A stretch of 34,217 bases of DNA from Actinomycetota bacterium (GTDB lineage Bacteria; Actinomycetota; Actinomycetes; Streptosporangiales; Streptosporangiaceae): NCBI GenBank assembly GCA_003168215.1, contig PMSW01000129.1, forward strand, positions 4,937-39,153, in the 5' to 3' direction. The notes beneath the pieces were generated by a model. That model saw nothing but the letters and a program-made list of their open reading frames with translations, searched no databases and was not told the origin of the DNA. Made by a program: the position numbers and the translations under genes. Below are positions 23,343 to 31,289 of the stretch, piece after piece. Position 1 is the first letter of the stretch. Each line of letters starts with the position of its first letter.

Positions 23343-24233
23343 ATGACCCAGCAGCAGACGCTCGCGCGGACGGTGAACGTCACCGCGCCGCTTGCGGCAG
23401 CGGGGATCCGCGTGTCCGGCATCGTCCATCGCGTGTTCTCGCAGCGAACCCAGCCGCTGATCGCGTGGGACATCGGGCCGGACGACTCGGCCCGCGACTT
23501 CACGCTGGCGTACGGGATCACCGGCGAGCTGCAGGAAATCTCCACGCGCATGGGCAACGGCTTCATCTCGATGAGCGAGGCGCTGCTGTCGCAGCTGGCC
23601 GAGCCCCTTCCCGAGCTGGACGCGGTGATCCTCGCCTATCACTCGCCGGACCTCTTCCATGCCGATGTGGCCGGTTTCTACCTCTCCCAGCGGTTGCCCG
23701 GCTCACCCGTCCCGTGGTCGGTGGCAGAAACCGGCCCGGGGGCCGGGTTCACCGCCCTGCGGATTACCGACGGCATGCGGCGAATGGGCGAGCTGGATCA
23801 CGGCGCGCTGTTCGTCTACGACCAGAATGCCGCGATGTCCGAGCCCGACGACACGGTCAGCGCGATACCCGACGCCGCCGTACTGCTGACGGTGGGCGGG
23901 ACCGGCGGCGCAGTCGTCAGCGATTTCATCGATGCGCGGACGTCCGAACCCGGCGACCCGACCGCAGCGGGCGCCCTCGCCGCGGCCATGGCCCGGCACG
24001 GCGTCGGCACCGGGCCGACAGCTATCCTGGCCGGTGCCGGACTGGCGGCTGCGCTGGCCGGTACGGCCCTGGCTGATCGCGTGCAGGTCGCCGACGCCGA
24101 CGCGCAGAGCACCGGTGTCTGGGCTGCGCTGGCGAGCCGCTGGCCGATCAGCGAACCCGTCCTGGTCGCCGACCACGATCCGGTCGGCGGCATGTTCCGC
24201 AGTTGCCTGCTCTGCCCGGAGGCCGGACGGTGA
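23343..24233 (+). CDS. KAS III-like protein without active-site Cys (probable partner subunit)
   Basis: A 296-residue protein with a thiolase-like outline (LDAVILAYHSPDLF, then WSVAETGPGAGFTALRI). The GPGAGF segment aligns with ACAGF of FabH and puts Gly133 at the nucleophile Cys position. I cannot find the His (HQAN) and Asn (GNT) motifs. This is what a structural, non-catalytic partner looks like: PqsB with PqsC, or chain-length factor with KS-alpha. The gap from the ACP stop is 4 bases, with GAGG before the ATG. A degenerate, non-functional gene is possible but less likely given the unbroken frame and overlaps. Confidence 0.72.
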   Translation: MTQQQTLARTVNVTAPLAAAGIRVSGIVHRVFSQRTQPLIAWDIGPDDSARDFTLAYGITGELQEISTRMGNGFISMSEALLSQLAEPLPELDAVILAYHSPDLFHADVAGFYLSQRLPGSPVPWSVAETGPGAGFTALRITDGMRRMGELDHGALFVYDQNAAMSEPDDTVSAIPDAAVLLTVGGTGGAVVSDFIDARTSEPGDPTAAGALAAAMARHGVGTGPTAILAGAGLAAALAGTALADRVQVADADAQSTGVWAALASRWPISEPVLVADHDPVGGMFRSCLLCPEAGR

Positions 24234-24847
24234 GCGCCGCCACCGGCGAGCTCCGGAAGAGCTGCATGCGGGAATGCGAGCTGGTCGCCCGGTCCGATGG
24301 CCTGGCCGCCGGCCTCGGACTGGCGTTGCTCGGAGTGGATGTTCTCGCCGTGGCCCCCGGCCGGTGGGCGGCGGTTCCGTCCCGGCAGGCGCCGATCGGC
24401 GCCAAGACGCGGACACACCGGCTGGCCGAACCGGAGGGCATCGTCTTCGTGGCGTGCCCCGGCGACCGGCCGCAGGCCACGCCCGGCCTCCTGAGGACCG
24501 GCAAGCTGCTCGCCGCCGTCCGGCTCGGCCTCGTCCGCCGGCTACTGGACCTGGCCGTCGAGCATCTGGCCGGCCGCACCACCGGCGGGGAGCCGTTGCT
24601 GAGCAAGCAACTGCTGAGCGGCGATATCGCCAACGTCATCGCCGACGTCGAGCTGCTGCGGGTATACGCGCGGTGCCAGCACGACCTGGCTGCGATGGCC
24701 GAACTGCACCGGCAGCTCGGCGAGCTCGGCTGGCAGGTCACCAAACTCTTCGGCGCAATCGGGTATCTGGCCGATTATCCCGTCCGCGCGCTGTACGTCG
24801 CGGTCCTGGTGGCCGACACCTGGCTAGCCGGGGAGGCGGCGCAGTGA
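24230..24847 (+). CDS. Half-size ACAD-like protein (arm B copy)
   Basis: A 205-residue paralog of 17887-18471. It has the same layout: an N-terminal about 90 residues of unknown family including RSDGLAAGLGLALLGVDVL, then ACAD C-terminal helices RLGLVRRLLDLAVEHLAGRTTGGEPLLSKQLLSGDIANVI and WQVTKLFGAIGYLADYP. The FAD-binding N-terminal region is missing. The GTG start overlaps the previous stop (GTGA), and its own stop overlaps the next ACAD start, so it is coupled to its likely partner. Confidence 0.72.
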   Translation: MSAATGELRKSCMRECELVARSDGLAAGLGLALLGVDVLAVAPGRWAAVPSRQAPIGAKTRTHRLAEPEGIVFVACPGDRPQATPGLLRTGKLLAAVRLGLVRRLLDLAVEHLAGRTTGGEPLLSKQLLSGDIANVIADVELLRVYARCQHDLAAMAELHRQLGELGWQVTKLFGAIGYLADYPVRALYVAVLVADTWLAGEAAQ

Positions 24848-25983
24848 CCGGCATGGACGCGCGGCTGCAGGCGATCAGGAACGCCACCCGGGTGGCGTCG
24901 GAAGACCTGCGTGCCCGCGCACTGTCGATAGACGCCGATCCGGACGCGATGGAGGCCCACCTCGACTCCCCGGTGTTCGCGTTGATGCGCGAGGTCGGCA
25001 CGCCCGACGCCTACCGCGAATCCCACTCCGCCAGCGGGGAGTTGCTGAAGCACGGTGCCTCCTGCCTGGAGAACGCTGTCGGGACCGTGGAACTGGCCAG
25101 GGGCGACGCCGCGGTGGCGCTAGCCTGCCCGTCACCCGCGCTGGCCGGCGTCATCGTCGACCTGCTCGGCACCGAGAAACAGCAGGAGCTGTTTTACACC
25201 CGCCTGCACGGCGGCCGGACCTGGACCTTCTTCGCCATGACCGAGCCCCGTCACGGTAGCGACGCGACCGCGATGGAGACCCGCCTGGAGCGCGACGGCG
25301 CCGGGGACTGGCTGCTCTCGGGCCGCAAGCTCTACATCGGCAACGGCGCCCGCGGCGGCATCGGGGTGGTGTTCGGCCGCACCGGCCCGTCCCCGCTGTC
25401 CATCCGCGCGGCGCTGATCGAGTTGCCCGCGGCCGGCTGGCAGGGCAAGCGGGTGGACACGATTGGCCTGCGGGGCGCCTACCTCAGCGAGCTGAGCTTC
25501 GACAAGGTGCCGGTGCGCAGCGACATGCTGCTCGGCCAGCACCTGCCCGCCACCCGGCGCGGCATGTGGGGCGCGATCAAGACCTTCAACGCGATGCGGG
25601 TGCAGGTCGCCGGAGCCGCCGTCGGCACCGCGCTGGCCATGACCGAGTACGTCGCCGAGCATCACAAGAATGCCACCGGCGCCGACCTTGTCCTGGCCCG
25701 GGCACAGGCCGCCCGTGAACTGGTATTCGAGGCGGCAGCGCGGACCGATCGGGACCCGGAGCGGAGTTACCTGTCGTGCGTGGCCAAGCTCGGCGCCGCC
25801 CGGGTCGCTGTGCAGACAGCGCGCTGGGCGTCCAGCGCCCTCGGTCCGGCCGGATTGCTGGAGCACCCGCTGCTGGAAAAGTGGATCCGCGACAGTTGCG
25901 GTTTCGAGTTCATGGAGGGCACCGGCAACATCCAGCGGCTGCACGTGTCCCGGGGCTACCAAGCCGGCGATGCCAGTGTGTGA
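24844..25983 (+). CDS. Acyl-CoA dehydrogenase-family flavoprotein (arm B copy)
   Basis: A 379-residue ACAD with FFAMTEPRHGSDATAMETRL, DWLLSGRKLYIGNGARGG, a helical C-terminal domain and EFMEGTGNIQRL. The catalytic Glu358 is present, unlike in the arm A paralog. The GTG start at 24844 (GTGA overlap with the half-size gene) makes the first 13 residues align without gaps with the paralog, which supports it over the ATG at 24853. Probable role: desaturating the carrier-bound acyl or aminoacyl chain together with the half-size subunit. Confidence 0.9.
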   Translation: MTGMDARLQAIRNATRVASEDLRARALSIDADPDAMEAHLDSPVFALMREVGTPDAYRESHSASGELLKHGASCLENAVGTVELARGDAAVALACPSPALAGVIVDLLGTEKQQELFYTRLHGGRTWTFFAMTEPRHGSDATAMETRLERDGAGDWLLSGRKLYIGNGARGGIGVVFGRTGPSPLSIRAALIELPAAGWQGKRVDTIGLRGAYLSELSFDKVPVRSDMLLGQHLPATRRGMWGAIKTFNAMRVQVAGAAVGTALAMTEYVAEHHKNATGADLVLARAQAARELVFEAAARTDRDPERSYLSCVAKLGAARVAVQTARWASSALGPAGLLEHPLLEKWIRDSCGFEFMEGTGNIQRLHVSRGYQAGDASV

Positions 25984-26028
25984 TCTCGATCGGCCCGATG
26001 CTGGACGCCTGTGCGCAGGGAGGGCCTG

Positions 26029-27396
26029 ATGACTACCCGCAGCCTGACGGAATCGCCCGATGCCGCCCGGGACGATACGAGCGGACAGCACGGCGATGTC
26101 TCATATCAGCGGATCATCAGGGTGTCACTGCCGATGGTGGCGTCCGCCGTCGTCGCGGTCGTGATGCAGGTGGTGGTCCTGGCCCTGATCGGCCACATGG
26201 GCGGTTCCGCGCTCTACGTGCGCTCCGTGTACACCCCGGTCTCCTATCTGTTCCTGGCCATGACGACGGGCCTGGCCGTGACCGTGCAGGTGTCGGTCGC
26301 GCAGGCGTGCGGTCGCGGCGCCCCGCAGGCGAGCGCGGACTACCTCGGCAGCATCGCCCGCGCGGGTGTGGCCGTCTTCGTCGTGCTCGGCGGGCTGCTG
26401 ATGGCGCTGGCCGGACCGCTGTCCAGCGCCATCGGCGTCGCTGGCGGCTCGCGCGGGACCTTCCGCGTGTTTCTGGCGGCCATGGCGGTCGCCACGGTGT
26501 TCGGCATGCTGGGCGAGCTCTGCTCCGGGGTGCTGCGCGGGGCCGGCCGCACCGGGATCGCGGCCATCATCACCGCGACGTACGTGACGATCAACCTGGG
26601 CATCGTGAGTGCCGACCTGGCCCTGCACGGCGGCCTGATGGTGGTTCCGATCGCGGCCGGCGCCGCTGGTGCCGTCGAGATCGCGCTCGGCTTCGGCGCC
26701 CTGGTGCACGTCGGCCTGGTGCGCCCCCGCCGCCTTACTGCCTGGCGCCCGGACACCTGGCGGATGCTGTTGCGGATCGGGCTTCCGGTCGGCATCACCT
26801 CGGTCGTGCTGGCCGTGGTCGACCTCGTGCTGCTGCGGATCGTCGGGCCGGCCGGCCAGCAGGCGGTGGCCGGCTTCAATGTCGGCTACACCATCCAGGC
26901 GGCTGTCATCGTGCCGGCGGTCGGCCTGGGTTCGGCGATAGCGGTCCTGATGAATCAGAGCCTGCCCGGGCACGGCCTGGCTGCCTACCGGGTGGTGTTC
27001 CGCCGCGGACTGCTGCTGGCGACGGCCGGCTACGCGTCGGTGACGGTGGCCCTGATCCTGCTCGGCGGACCGCTGGCCAGCGTCATGTCAGGTAACCCCG
27101 CCGTGGCGGAGCAGGCCAGGCACTTCGTCATGATCGTCGGCCCGACCTTCGGCTGCACCGGCCTCACCCTGGTCGTGCTGACCATCCTGGAACAGGTCGG
27201 TCACGGACGGATCGCGGTGCTGATGAACTCGGGCTACTTCCTCGTCGTTCTGGTCATCGGGGCGCTGGCGGTGCACGCCCATCACCAGGTCACCGGCTTG
27301 TACTGGACGATGGCCATCGCCGCTGTAATCGGCCTGGTCACCGGCATGCCCATCACCGTGCGGGCGGGCAGGAACCCCCGGGTCCTGCGTCGTTAG
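26029..27396 (+). CDS. MATE-family efflux transporter
   Basis: A 455-residue membrane protein with about 12 hydrophobic segments and the two-lobe pattern of the MATE family. The first lobe begins YQRIIRVSLPMVASAVVAVVMQVVVLALIGHMG. The ATG at 26029 has GGGAGG 5 bases upstream; an in-frame ATG at 26011 precedes that site. It lies 45 bases after the ACAD gene in the same direction, so it probably exports the arm B product or an intermediate. The substrate is inferred from context only. Confidence 0.88.
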   Translation: MTTRSLTESPDAARDDTSGQHGDVSYQRIIRVSLPMVASAVVAVVMQVVVLALIGHMGGSALYVRSVYTPVSYLFLAMTTGLAVTVQVSVAQACGRGAPQASADYLGSIARAGVAVFVVLGGLLMALAGPLSSAIGVAGGSRGTFRVFLAAMAVATVFGMLGELCSGVLRGAGRTGIAAIITATYVTINLGIVSADLALHGGLMVVPIAAGAAGAVEIALGFGALVHVGLVRPRRLTAWRPDTWRMLLRIGLPVGITSVVLAVVDLVLLRIVGPAGQQAVAGFNVGYTIQAAVIVPAVGLGSAIAVLMNQSLPGHGLAAYRVVFRRGLLLATAGYASVTVALILLGGPLASVMSGNPAVAEQARHFVMIVGPTFGCTGLTLVVLTILEQVGHGRIAVLMNSGYFLVVLVIGALAVHAHHQVTGLYWTMAIAAVIGLVTGMPITVRAGRNPRVLRR

Positions 27397-27423
27397 GGCT
27401 GCACAACTGCGCACCGCACTGAT

Positions 27424-27457
27424 GGATCCCGGCGAAGAAGGGATCCCGGCGAAGAAG
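27424..27457 (+). repeat. 17-bp tandem duplication carrying the acpS ribosome-site region
   Basis: GGATCCCGGCGAAGAAG occurs twice without a gap (27424-27440, 27441-27457). The second copy leads directly into GGGAG, the Shine-Dalgarno site used by the AcpS-type gene, so the duplication gives a near-copy of the translation-initiation region. Confidence 0.85.
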
Positions 27458-27467
27458 GGAGTTGGTC

Positions 27468-27947
27468 ATGAGGATCGGCGTGGATCTCCTGTCCATCTCA
27501 CGGTTCACCCGGATTGCCGAGCACCCCCGCTATCGCTCGATCCTGTTCACCGAGGCCGAGCTGGCGGAGGCACAGCAGCTCGGTTCCGAGCGGCTGGCCG
27601 AGCGGCTGGCCGGCCGGTTCTGCGCCAAGGAAGCGACCTGCAAGGTCCTGCGCCGCGGCTTCGGGCAGGGCCTGCGCTGGCGTGACATCGAAGTGACCAG
27701 CGACCGCTGGGGCGCGCCCTCGGTGACGCTGACCGGCGGGGCACGCAAGATGGCGGTCGAAGCCGGACTGCGGGAGATCTCGGTGACCCTCACCCATCAG
27801 GCCGATCTGGTGGTGGCAGTCGCGGTGGCCATGCCGGCAGCGCCCGCTGGGCCGGCGGCGTCCGCTGGCGGGCGCAACCTCCGCGGCATGATGCCGCGGC
27901 GAAGGGCACGGCACGAGGCCGCAGCGGACGCTGCGCTGCGGCGATAA
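27468..27947 (+). CDS. AcpS-type holo-[acyl-carrier-protein] synthase
   Basis: A 159-residue enzyme of the trimeric AcpS family. The metal-binding Asp6 is in MRIGVDLLSISRF (family GIDIVEIxR) and Glu55 in GRFCAKEATCKVL (family RFAAKEAxxKAL). The last about 35 residues, Ala/Arg-rich, extend past the usual end of about 120. The ATG at 27468 has AAGGGAG with 6 bases of spacing. Last gene of arm B, 71 bases after the MATE gene. It would activate the locus ACPs, alongside the Sfp-type enzyme of arm A. Confidence 0.9.
   Translation: MRIGVDLLSISRFTRIAEHPRYRSILFTEAELAEAQQLGSERLAERLAGRFCAKEATCKVLRRGFGQGLRWRDIEVTSDRWGAPSVTLTGGARKMAVEAGLREISVTLTHQADLVVAVAVAMPAAPAGPAASAGGRNLRGMMPRRRARHEAAADAALRR
27918..27942 (+). 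terminator. Possible terminator at the 3' end of arm B
   Basis: GCCGCAG and CTGCGGC arms with an 11-base loop overlap the end of the AcpS gene, and a second small hairpin (CCGCAG/CTGCGG, 27981-27999) lies in the convergent 76-base gap before the LuxR gene's end. Neither has a strong T-run. Confidence 0.35.
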
Positions 27948-28023
27948 TCTGTCCATCTGGCCGTCCGCGCCCGGCATGTTCCGCAGGGCGAAGCTGCGGG
28001 AGCCGGCCGTGGAAACGTTCCGG

Positions 28024-29094
28024 TCAGGCGCTTACCGCGGTCGGGACGCTGAGCTGCCTGGCCGCCTGCACACCGGCCTGGAACCGGCTCACCGAATCGA
28101 GGTTCTGCAGCAGTGCGGCGATGTGACGCCGGCAGGTACGCACCGACATCCTGAGCCGGCGGGCCACCACCTCGTCGGTGAGACCCTGTGCCATCAGCCG
28201 CAGGATGGACTGCTGAAGGTTGTCCAGAGCGTCGGCGTATCCGGGTTCCCCGGAGGCGAAGGCGGTCGCGCCCTCCCACAGCTGGTCGAAGAGGTCCACC
28301 ACGAACCGGACCACGGCCTGGTCGCGCACCCGGCGGGCGCCAGGGCTGCCGCCGACTTCGGAGAGGTTCAGCATGACCGCCAGCGAGCCGTCGAACACCA
28401 CGGCCGCTTGCGGGACACGGCTGAGCGTGCGGATCTCCGCGCCGCCGTCGACAAGCCGCTTGGCCTTGGCGCGCGAACTGAAACCGGCCCTGCTGCTATG
28501 CGGGCTGATCACCCTGACCGCGACGCCGCGATCCAGCACGTTGTAGCAGGTCTCCAGCAGCTCATCGAGCAGTTCCTCGTCGGCGTGGCTGGGACGCAGC
28601 ACGAGCAACTCGTGCCGGCACACCTCGCTCGCCACCTTGAACAGCCCGCGGATCTCGGCAACTCCGTCCAGACCGTCGATGGAACCGCACTGCGGCCGGG
28701 CGATCGCCTCGATCTGTCCCCGCAGCTGGTCGGTGAGATCCCGGCGCCGATAGGTCTCCCGCTCGAGCGGTGAGATCAGCCGCGTGACTGCGAGTTCCGG
28801 GTCCGTCGGCAGCAACCGGTTGCCGCCAAGGCCGTCAGTCTGCAGCAGGCGCAGTTCGATCAGCTTCGAGACCGCCGTGCAGATCTCTTGCACGGGCCGA
28901 CCCACCTCGGCCGCTACCGCGTCAAGCGAGCCGATCGCTCCCCTGCGGGCGGCGTGCCGGTACACGTCTACGGCCGGATCGCTGACGATCGCGCCGGCCT
29001 GGCCGGCGGCTTTGGCAGTGCTTTCGCTGACAAGCTGGCCGCGGTCATCCGCAGCGTCGGTCCAGCTCATCTGCGCCAGAGAACTCGCCGTCAT
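28024..29094 (-). CDS. LuxR-type regulator with TrmB-like N-terminus
   Basis: A 356-residue transcription factor. The N-terminal winged-helix-like region is ARRGAIGSLDAVAAEVGRPVQEICTAVSKLIELRLL, the middle is a sensor-type domain, and the C-terminal LuxR HTH (about 300-352) reads ILRLMAQGLTDEVVARRLRMSVRTCRRHIAALLQ. This order is frequent in actinomycete cluster regulators. The ATG has AGGAG 7 bases upstream. It faces arm B's end and diverges from arm C, placing it to control arm C and perhaps all arms. Target sites are not identified. Confidence 0.87.
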   Translation of the reverse strand: MTASSLAQMSWTDAADDRGQLVSESTAKAAGQAGAIVSDPAVDVYRHAARRGAIGSLDAVAAEVGRPVQEICTAVSKLIELRLLQTDGLGGNRLLPTDPELAVTRLISPLERETYRRRDLTDQLRGQIEAIARPQCGSIDGLDGVAEIRGLFKVASEVCRHELLVLRPSHADEELLDELLETCYNVLDRGVAVRVISPHSSRAGFSSRAKAKRLVDGGAEIRTLSRVPQAAVVFDGSLAVMLNLSEVGGSPGARRVRDQAVVRFVVDLFDQLWEGATAFASGEPGYADALDNLQQSILRLMAQGLTDEVVARRLRMSVRTCRRHIAALLQNLDSVSRFQAGVQAARQLSVPTAVSA

Positions 29095-29386
29095 GAATTT
29101 TCTCCTGGTCCGAGGGTGCCTGCACGTTTGCCTGCAACCCGCCCACCGTGACAGGCGCGCCCATCGCAGCGCTATCGCCGTACCTGCTGCGCCTGCGCGC
29201 GGCCGATCGCCGCGAGCCGGCTATCGATGCGACGGCGGCAGGGCCTGGTCGCGATAGCGCCATGATGGCCGCCCGAGAGCAGCCCTTGGTTCATTTGACC
29301 GGTCGGCGGGCCGTCCTGCCGTCCGTCAGGCTCCGGCCGGCGCGTGCCTAGAGCGATGCGGCTTCGGCCGACCGAGAGGGATTCAG
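29095..29386. promoter_or_regulatory. Divergent control region between the LuxR gene and arm C
   Basis: This 292-base gap has no supported gene. Two copies of TGCCTGCA (29117-29124, 29129-29136; 12-base period) lie just before the luxR start and could be autoregulatory sites. A perfect 10-base inverted pair GCGCTATCGC (29169-29178) and GCGATAGCGC (29251-29260) spans the middle. An AGAGG site serves the downstream ACP gene. No consensus -35/-10 pair stands out. Confidence 0.5.
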
Positions 29387-29656
29387 ATGACGAGTGTGCA
29401 CATTCCCCGCTCCTTTCGGGACACCTTGCTGGCTCACCTGCCATATGCGGAATCCAGCAACCTGACCGCGAAGGACGATCTCGCCGCGCTGGGTCTGGAC
29501 TCGATGGGCGTGATCCAGTTGCTGGCCGATCTCGAGGACAGCCTCGGCCTGGAGATGCCCGACGACATGCTGACGGAGGAGACCTTCGCAACGGCGGGGT
29601 CGCTGTGGCAGACCGTGTCAGGTCTGCTCGGCCCCGCGCAGAGCGCCCATGTCTGA
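29387..29656 (+). CDS. Acyl carrier protein (arm C)
   Basis: An 89-residue ACP with Ser39 in ALGLDSMGVIQLLADLEDSLGLEMPDDML. AGAGG lies 8 bases before the ATG. Its end overlaps the ligase start by 8 bases, and ligase and decarboxylase follow, the gene trio of carrier-bound amino-acid decarboxylation. Probable role: to carry the amino-acid starter unit. Confidence 0.93.
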   Translation: MTSVHIPRSFRDTLLAHLPYAESSNLTAKDDLAALGLDSMGVIQLLADLEDSLGLEMPDDMLTEETFATAGSLWQTVSGLLGPAQSAHV

Positions 29657-31289
29657 GGTAGCCGGCGCGCCGCGGCGCACCGCCCTGCTACCGGTCCGCA
29701 TAGAGCCGCAGCGCACCGCCCTGCTACCGGTCCGCATAGATCAGCTTCTCGGGCGTGGTGAGCCCGATCGGCCCGCGCTGACCTACAAGTCGCAGACGTT
29801 GACCTACCGCGAGCTGAGCGAGCGGGTCGCGAGATTCGCCGCAGGGCTGCACCGGCTGGGCATCCGGCGCGGCGACCGGGTCGCGGTGTACGCCGAGAAG
29901 CGGATCGAAACGGTCGTCGCACTGCTAGCGACGTCAGCTGCCGGCGCGGTGTTCGTACCGGTCAACCCGCTATTTAAGGTCCGCCACCTCACCCGGCTGC
30001 TCGCCGACTGCGCGGCCCGCGCCGTGGTCACCACGGCCGAGCGGGCGGAGGTGGTCAGGGAATCGCTCGCGGCGAACACCGCCGTCGAGCACGTGCTGAT
30101 CATCGGCGACCCCGGCAAGTCGCGGCTGCCCGGCGGCCCCTGGCAGGTCAGCGGCTGGGATCGGGTTGCGGACGCCGAGCCGGTGCCCGTCCCGGACGGC
30201 CAGGCCATCATCGACGACGACATCGCCGCCATCCTCTACACCTCCGGCAGCACCGGCGGACCGAAGGGCGTGGTGCTCACGCACCGCAATCTGCTGGCCG
30301 GCGCCGCCAGCGTGGCCGGCTATCTCGGTCACACCAGCGATGACGTGGTGCTGTCGGTGCTACCGATCAGCTTCGACGCCGGGCTCAGCCAGCTCACCAC
30401 GTCCTTCATCGCCGGAGCGCACGTGGTGCTGATGAACTACGTGCTGCCCCGCGAGGTCGTCCGGCTGTGCGCTGAGCACCAGGTCACCGCGCTCACCTGC
30501 GTCCCGCCGCTGTGGCTGCAGCTGGCCGGGCTGACCTGGCCGGAGGAGTCGGTCGCGAATCTGCGCTACTTCGCCAACACCGGCGGGCGGATGCCCATCG
30601 TCACCCTCGGCGTTCTGCGCAAGCTGTACCCGCATGCGGAGCCCTACCTGATGTACGGCCTGACCGAGGCATTCCGGTCGACCTATCTCGAGCCGGCCGA
30701 AGCGGACCGCCGGCCGGATTCGATTGGCAAGGCGATCCCGAACGCCGAGGTGCTCGTAGTGCGCCCGGACGGTTCGCTCTGCGATCCCGGCGAGCACGGC
30801 GAACTGGTACATCGCGGCGCGCTGGTCGCGCTGGGGTACTGGAACGATCCCGAACGCACCGCGGAGCGCTTCAAACCGGCCCCCGGAGCGAGCAGCAGCA
30901 CGGCCCGGCCCGAGATCGCGGTGTGGTCAGGCGACACTGCCTACTGCGACGAGGACGGCTATCTGTACTTCGTCGGCCGCAGCGACGACATGATCAAGAC
31001 CTCGGGCTACCGGGTCAGTCCGACCGAGATCGAAGAGGCTGCCTACGCCACCGGCCTGGTCGGCGAGGTGGTGGCGCTCGGGATCGGTGATGAGCGGCTG
31101 GGGCAGCACATCGTGCTGATGGTGAAGTCCGCGGCTTGCGACGTTACCCACGAAGGTCTGGTCAGGGCGCTCGCGCAGGATCTGCCCAAGTACATGCTTC
31201 CCCAGCGCACCCAGATCCTGCCGGAACTGCCCCGTTCCATGAACGGCAAATTCGACCGGGTCGAGTTGCGCCGGATGGAGTCGCGGTGA
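29649..31289 (+). CDS. AMP-forming acyl/aminoacyl ligase for ACP loading
   Basis: A 546-residue ANL-superfamily enzyme. A3-type P-loop LYTSGSTGGPKGVVLTHRN, A5-type MYGLTEAF, A7 SGDTAYCDEDGYLYFVGRSDDMIKTSGYRVSPTEIE and the catalytic Lys in MNGKFDR are all intact, so it should adenylate a carboxylate and thioesterify it. Order ACP-ligase-PLP decarboxylase resembles BtrI/BtrJ/BtrK and also the ligase/decarboxylase pair associated with exosortase A loci; no exosortase is seen here. The N-terminus carries an in-frame 12-residue duplication (RTALLPVRI twice). The substrate is unknown; an amino acid is expected from the decarboxylase. Confidence 0.9.
   Translation: MSEVAGAPRRTALLPVRIEPQRTALLPVRIDQLLGRGEPDRPALTYKSQTLTYRELSERVARFAAGLHRLGIRRGDRVAVYAEKRIETVVALLATSAAGAVFVPVNPLFKVRHLTRLLADCAARAVVTTAERAEVVRESLAANTAVEHVLIIGDPGKSRLPGGPWQVSGWDRVADAEPVPVPDGQAIIDDDIAAILYTSGSTGGPKGVVLTHRNLLAGAASVAGYLGHTSDDVVLSVLPISFDAGLSQLTTSFIAGAHVVLMNYVLPREVVRLCAEHQVTALTCVPPLWLQLAGLTWPEESVANLRYFANTGGRMPIVTLGVLRKLYPHAEPYLMYGLTEAFRSTYLEPAEADRRPDSIGKAIPNAEVLVVRPDGSLCDPGEHGELVHRGALVALGYWNDPERTAERFKPAPGASSSTARPEIAVWSGDTAYCDEDGYLYFVGRSDDMIKTSGYRVSPTEIEEAAYATGLVGEVVALGIGDERLGQHIVLMVKSAACDVTHEGLVRALAQDLPKYMLPQRTQILPELPRSMNGKFDRVELRRMESR
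29667..29738. repeat. 36-bp tandem duplication at the ligase 5' end
   Basis: Two 36-base units (29667-29702 and 29703-29738) differ in only two positions near their start and share a 30-base identical core. The frame is kept, adding twelve residues before the AMP-binding domain. Probably recent slippage or duplication. Confidence 0.85.

Noticed and set aside
25776-27095. Alternate-frame reading across the ACAD end and MATE gene
   Set aside because: Arg/Gly/Ala-rich without hydrophobic pattern; the MATE frame has clear transmembrane segments and a ribosome site.
29148-29351. Small open frame in the luxR/ACP gap
   Set aside because: No ribosome site, Arg/Ala-rich without pattern, ends before the ACP ribosome site.
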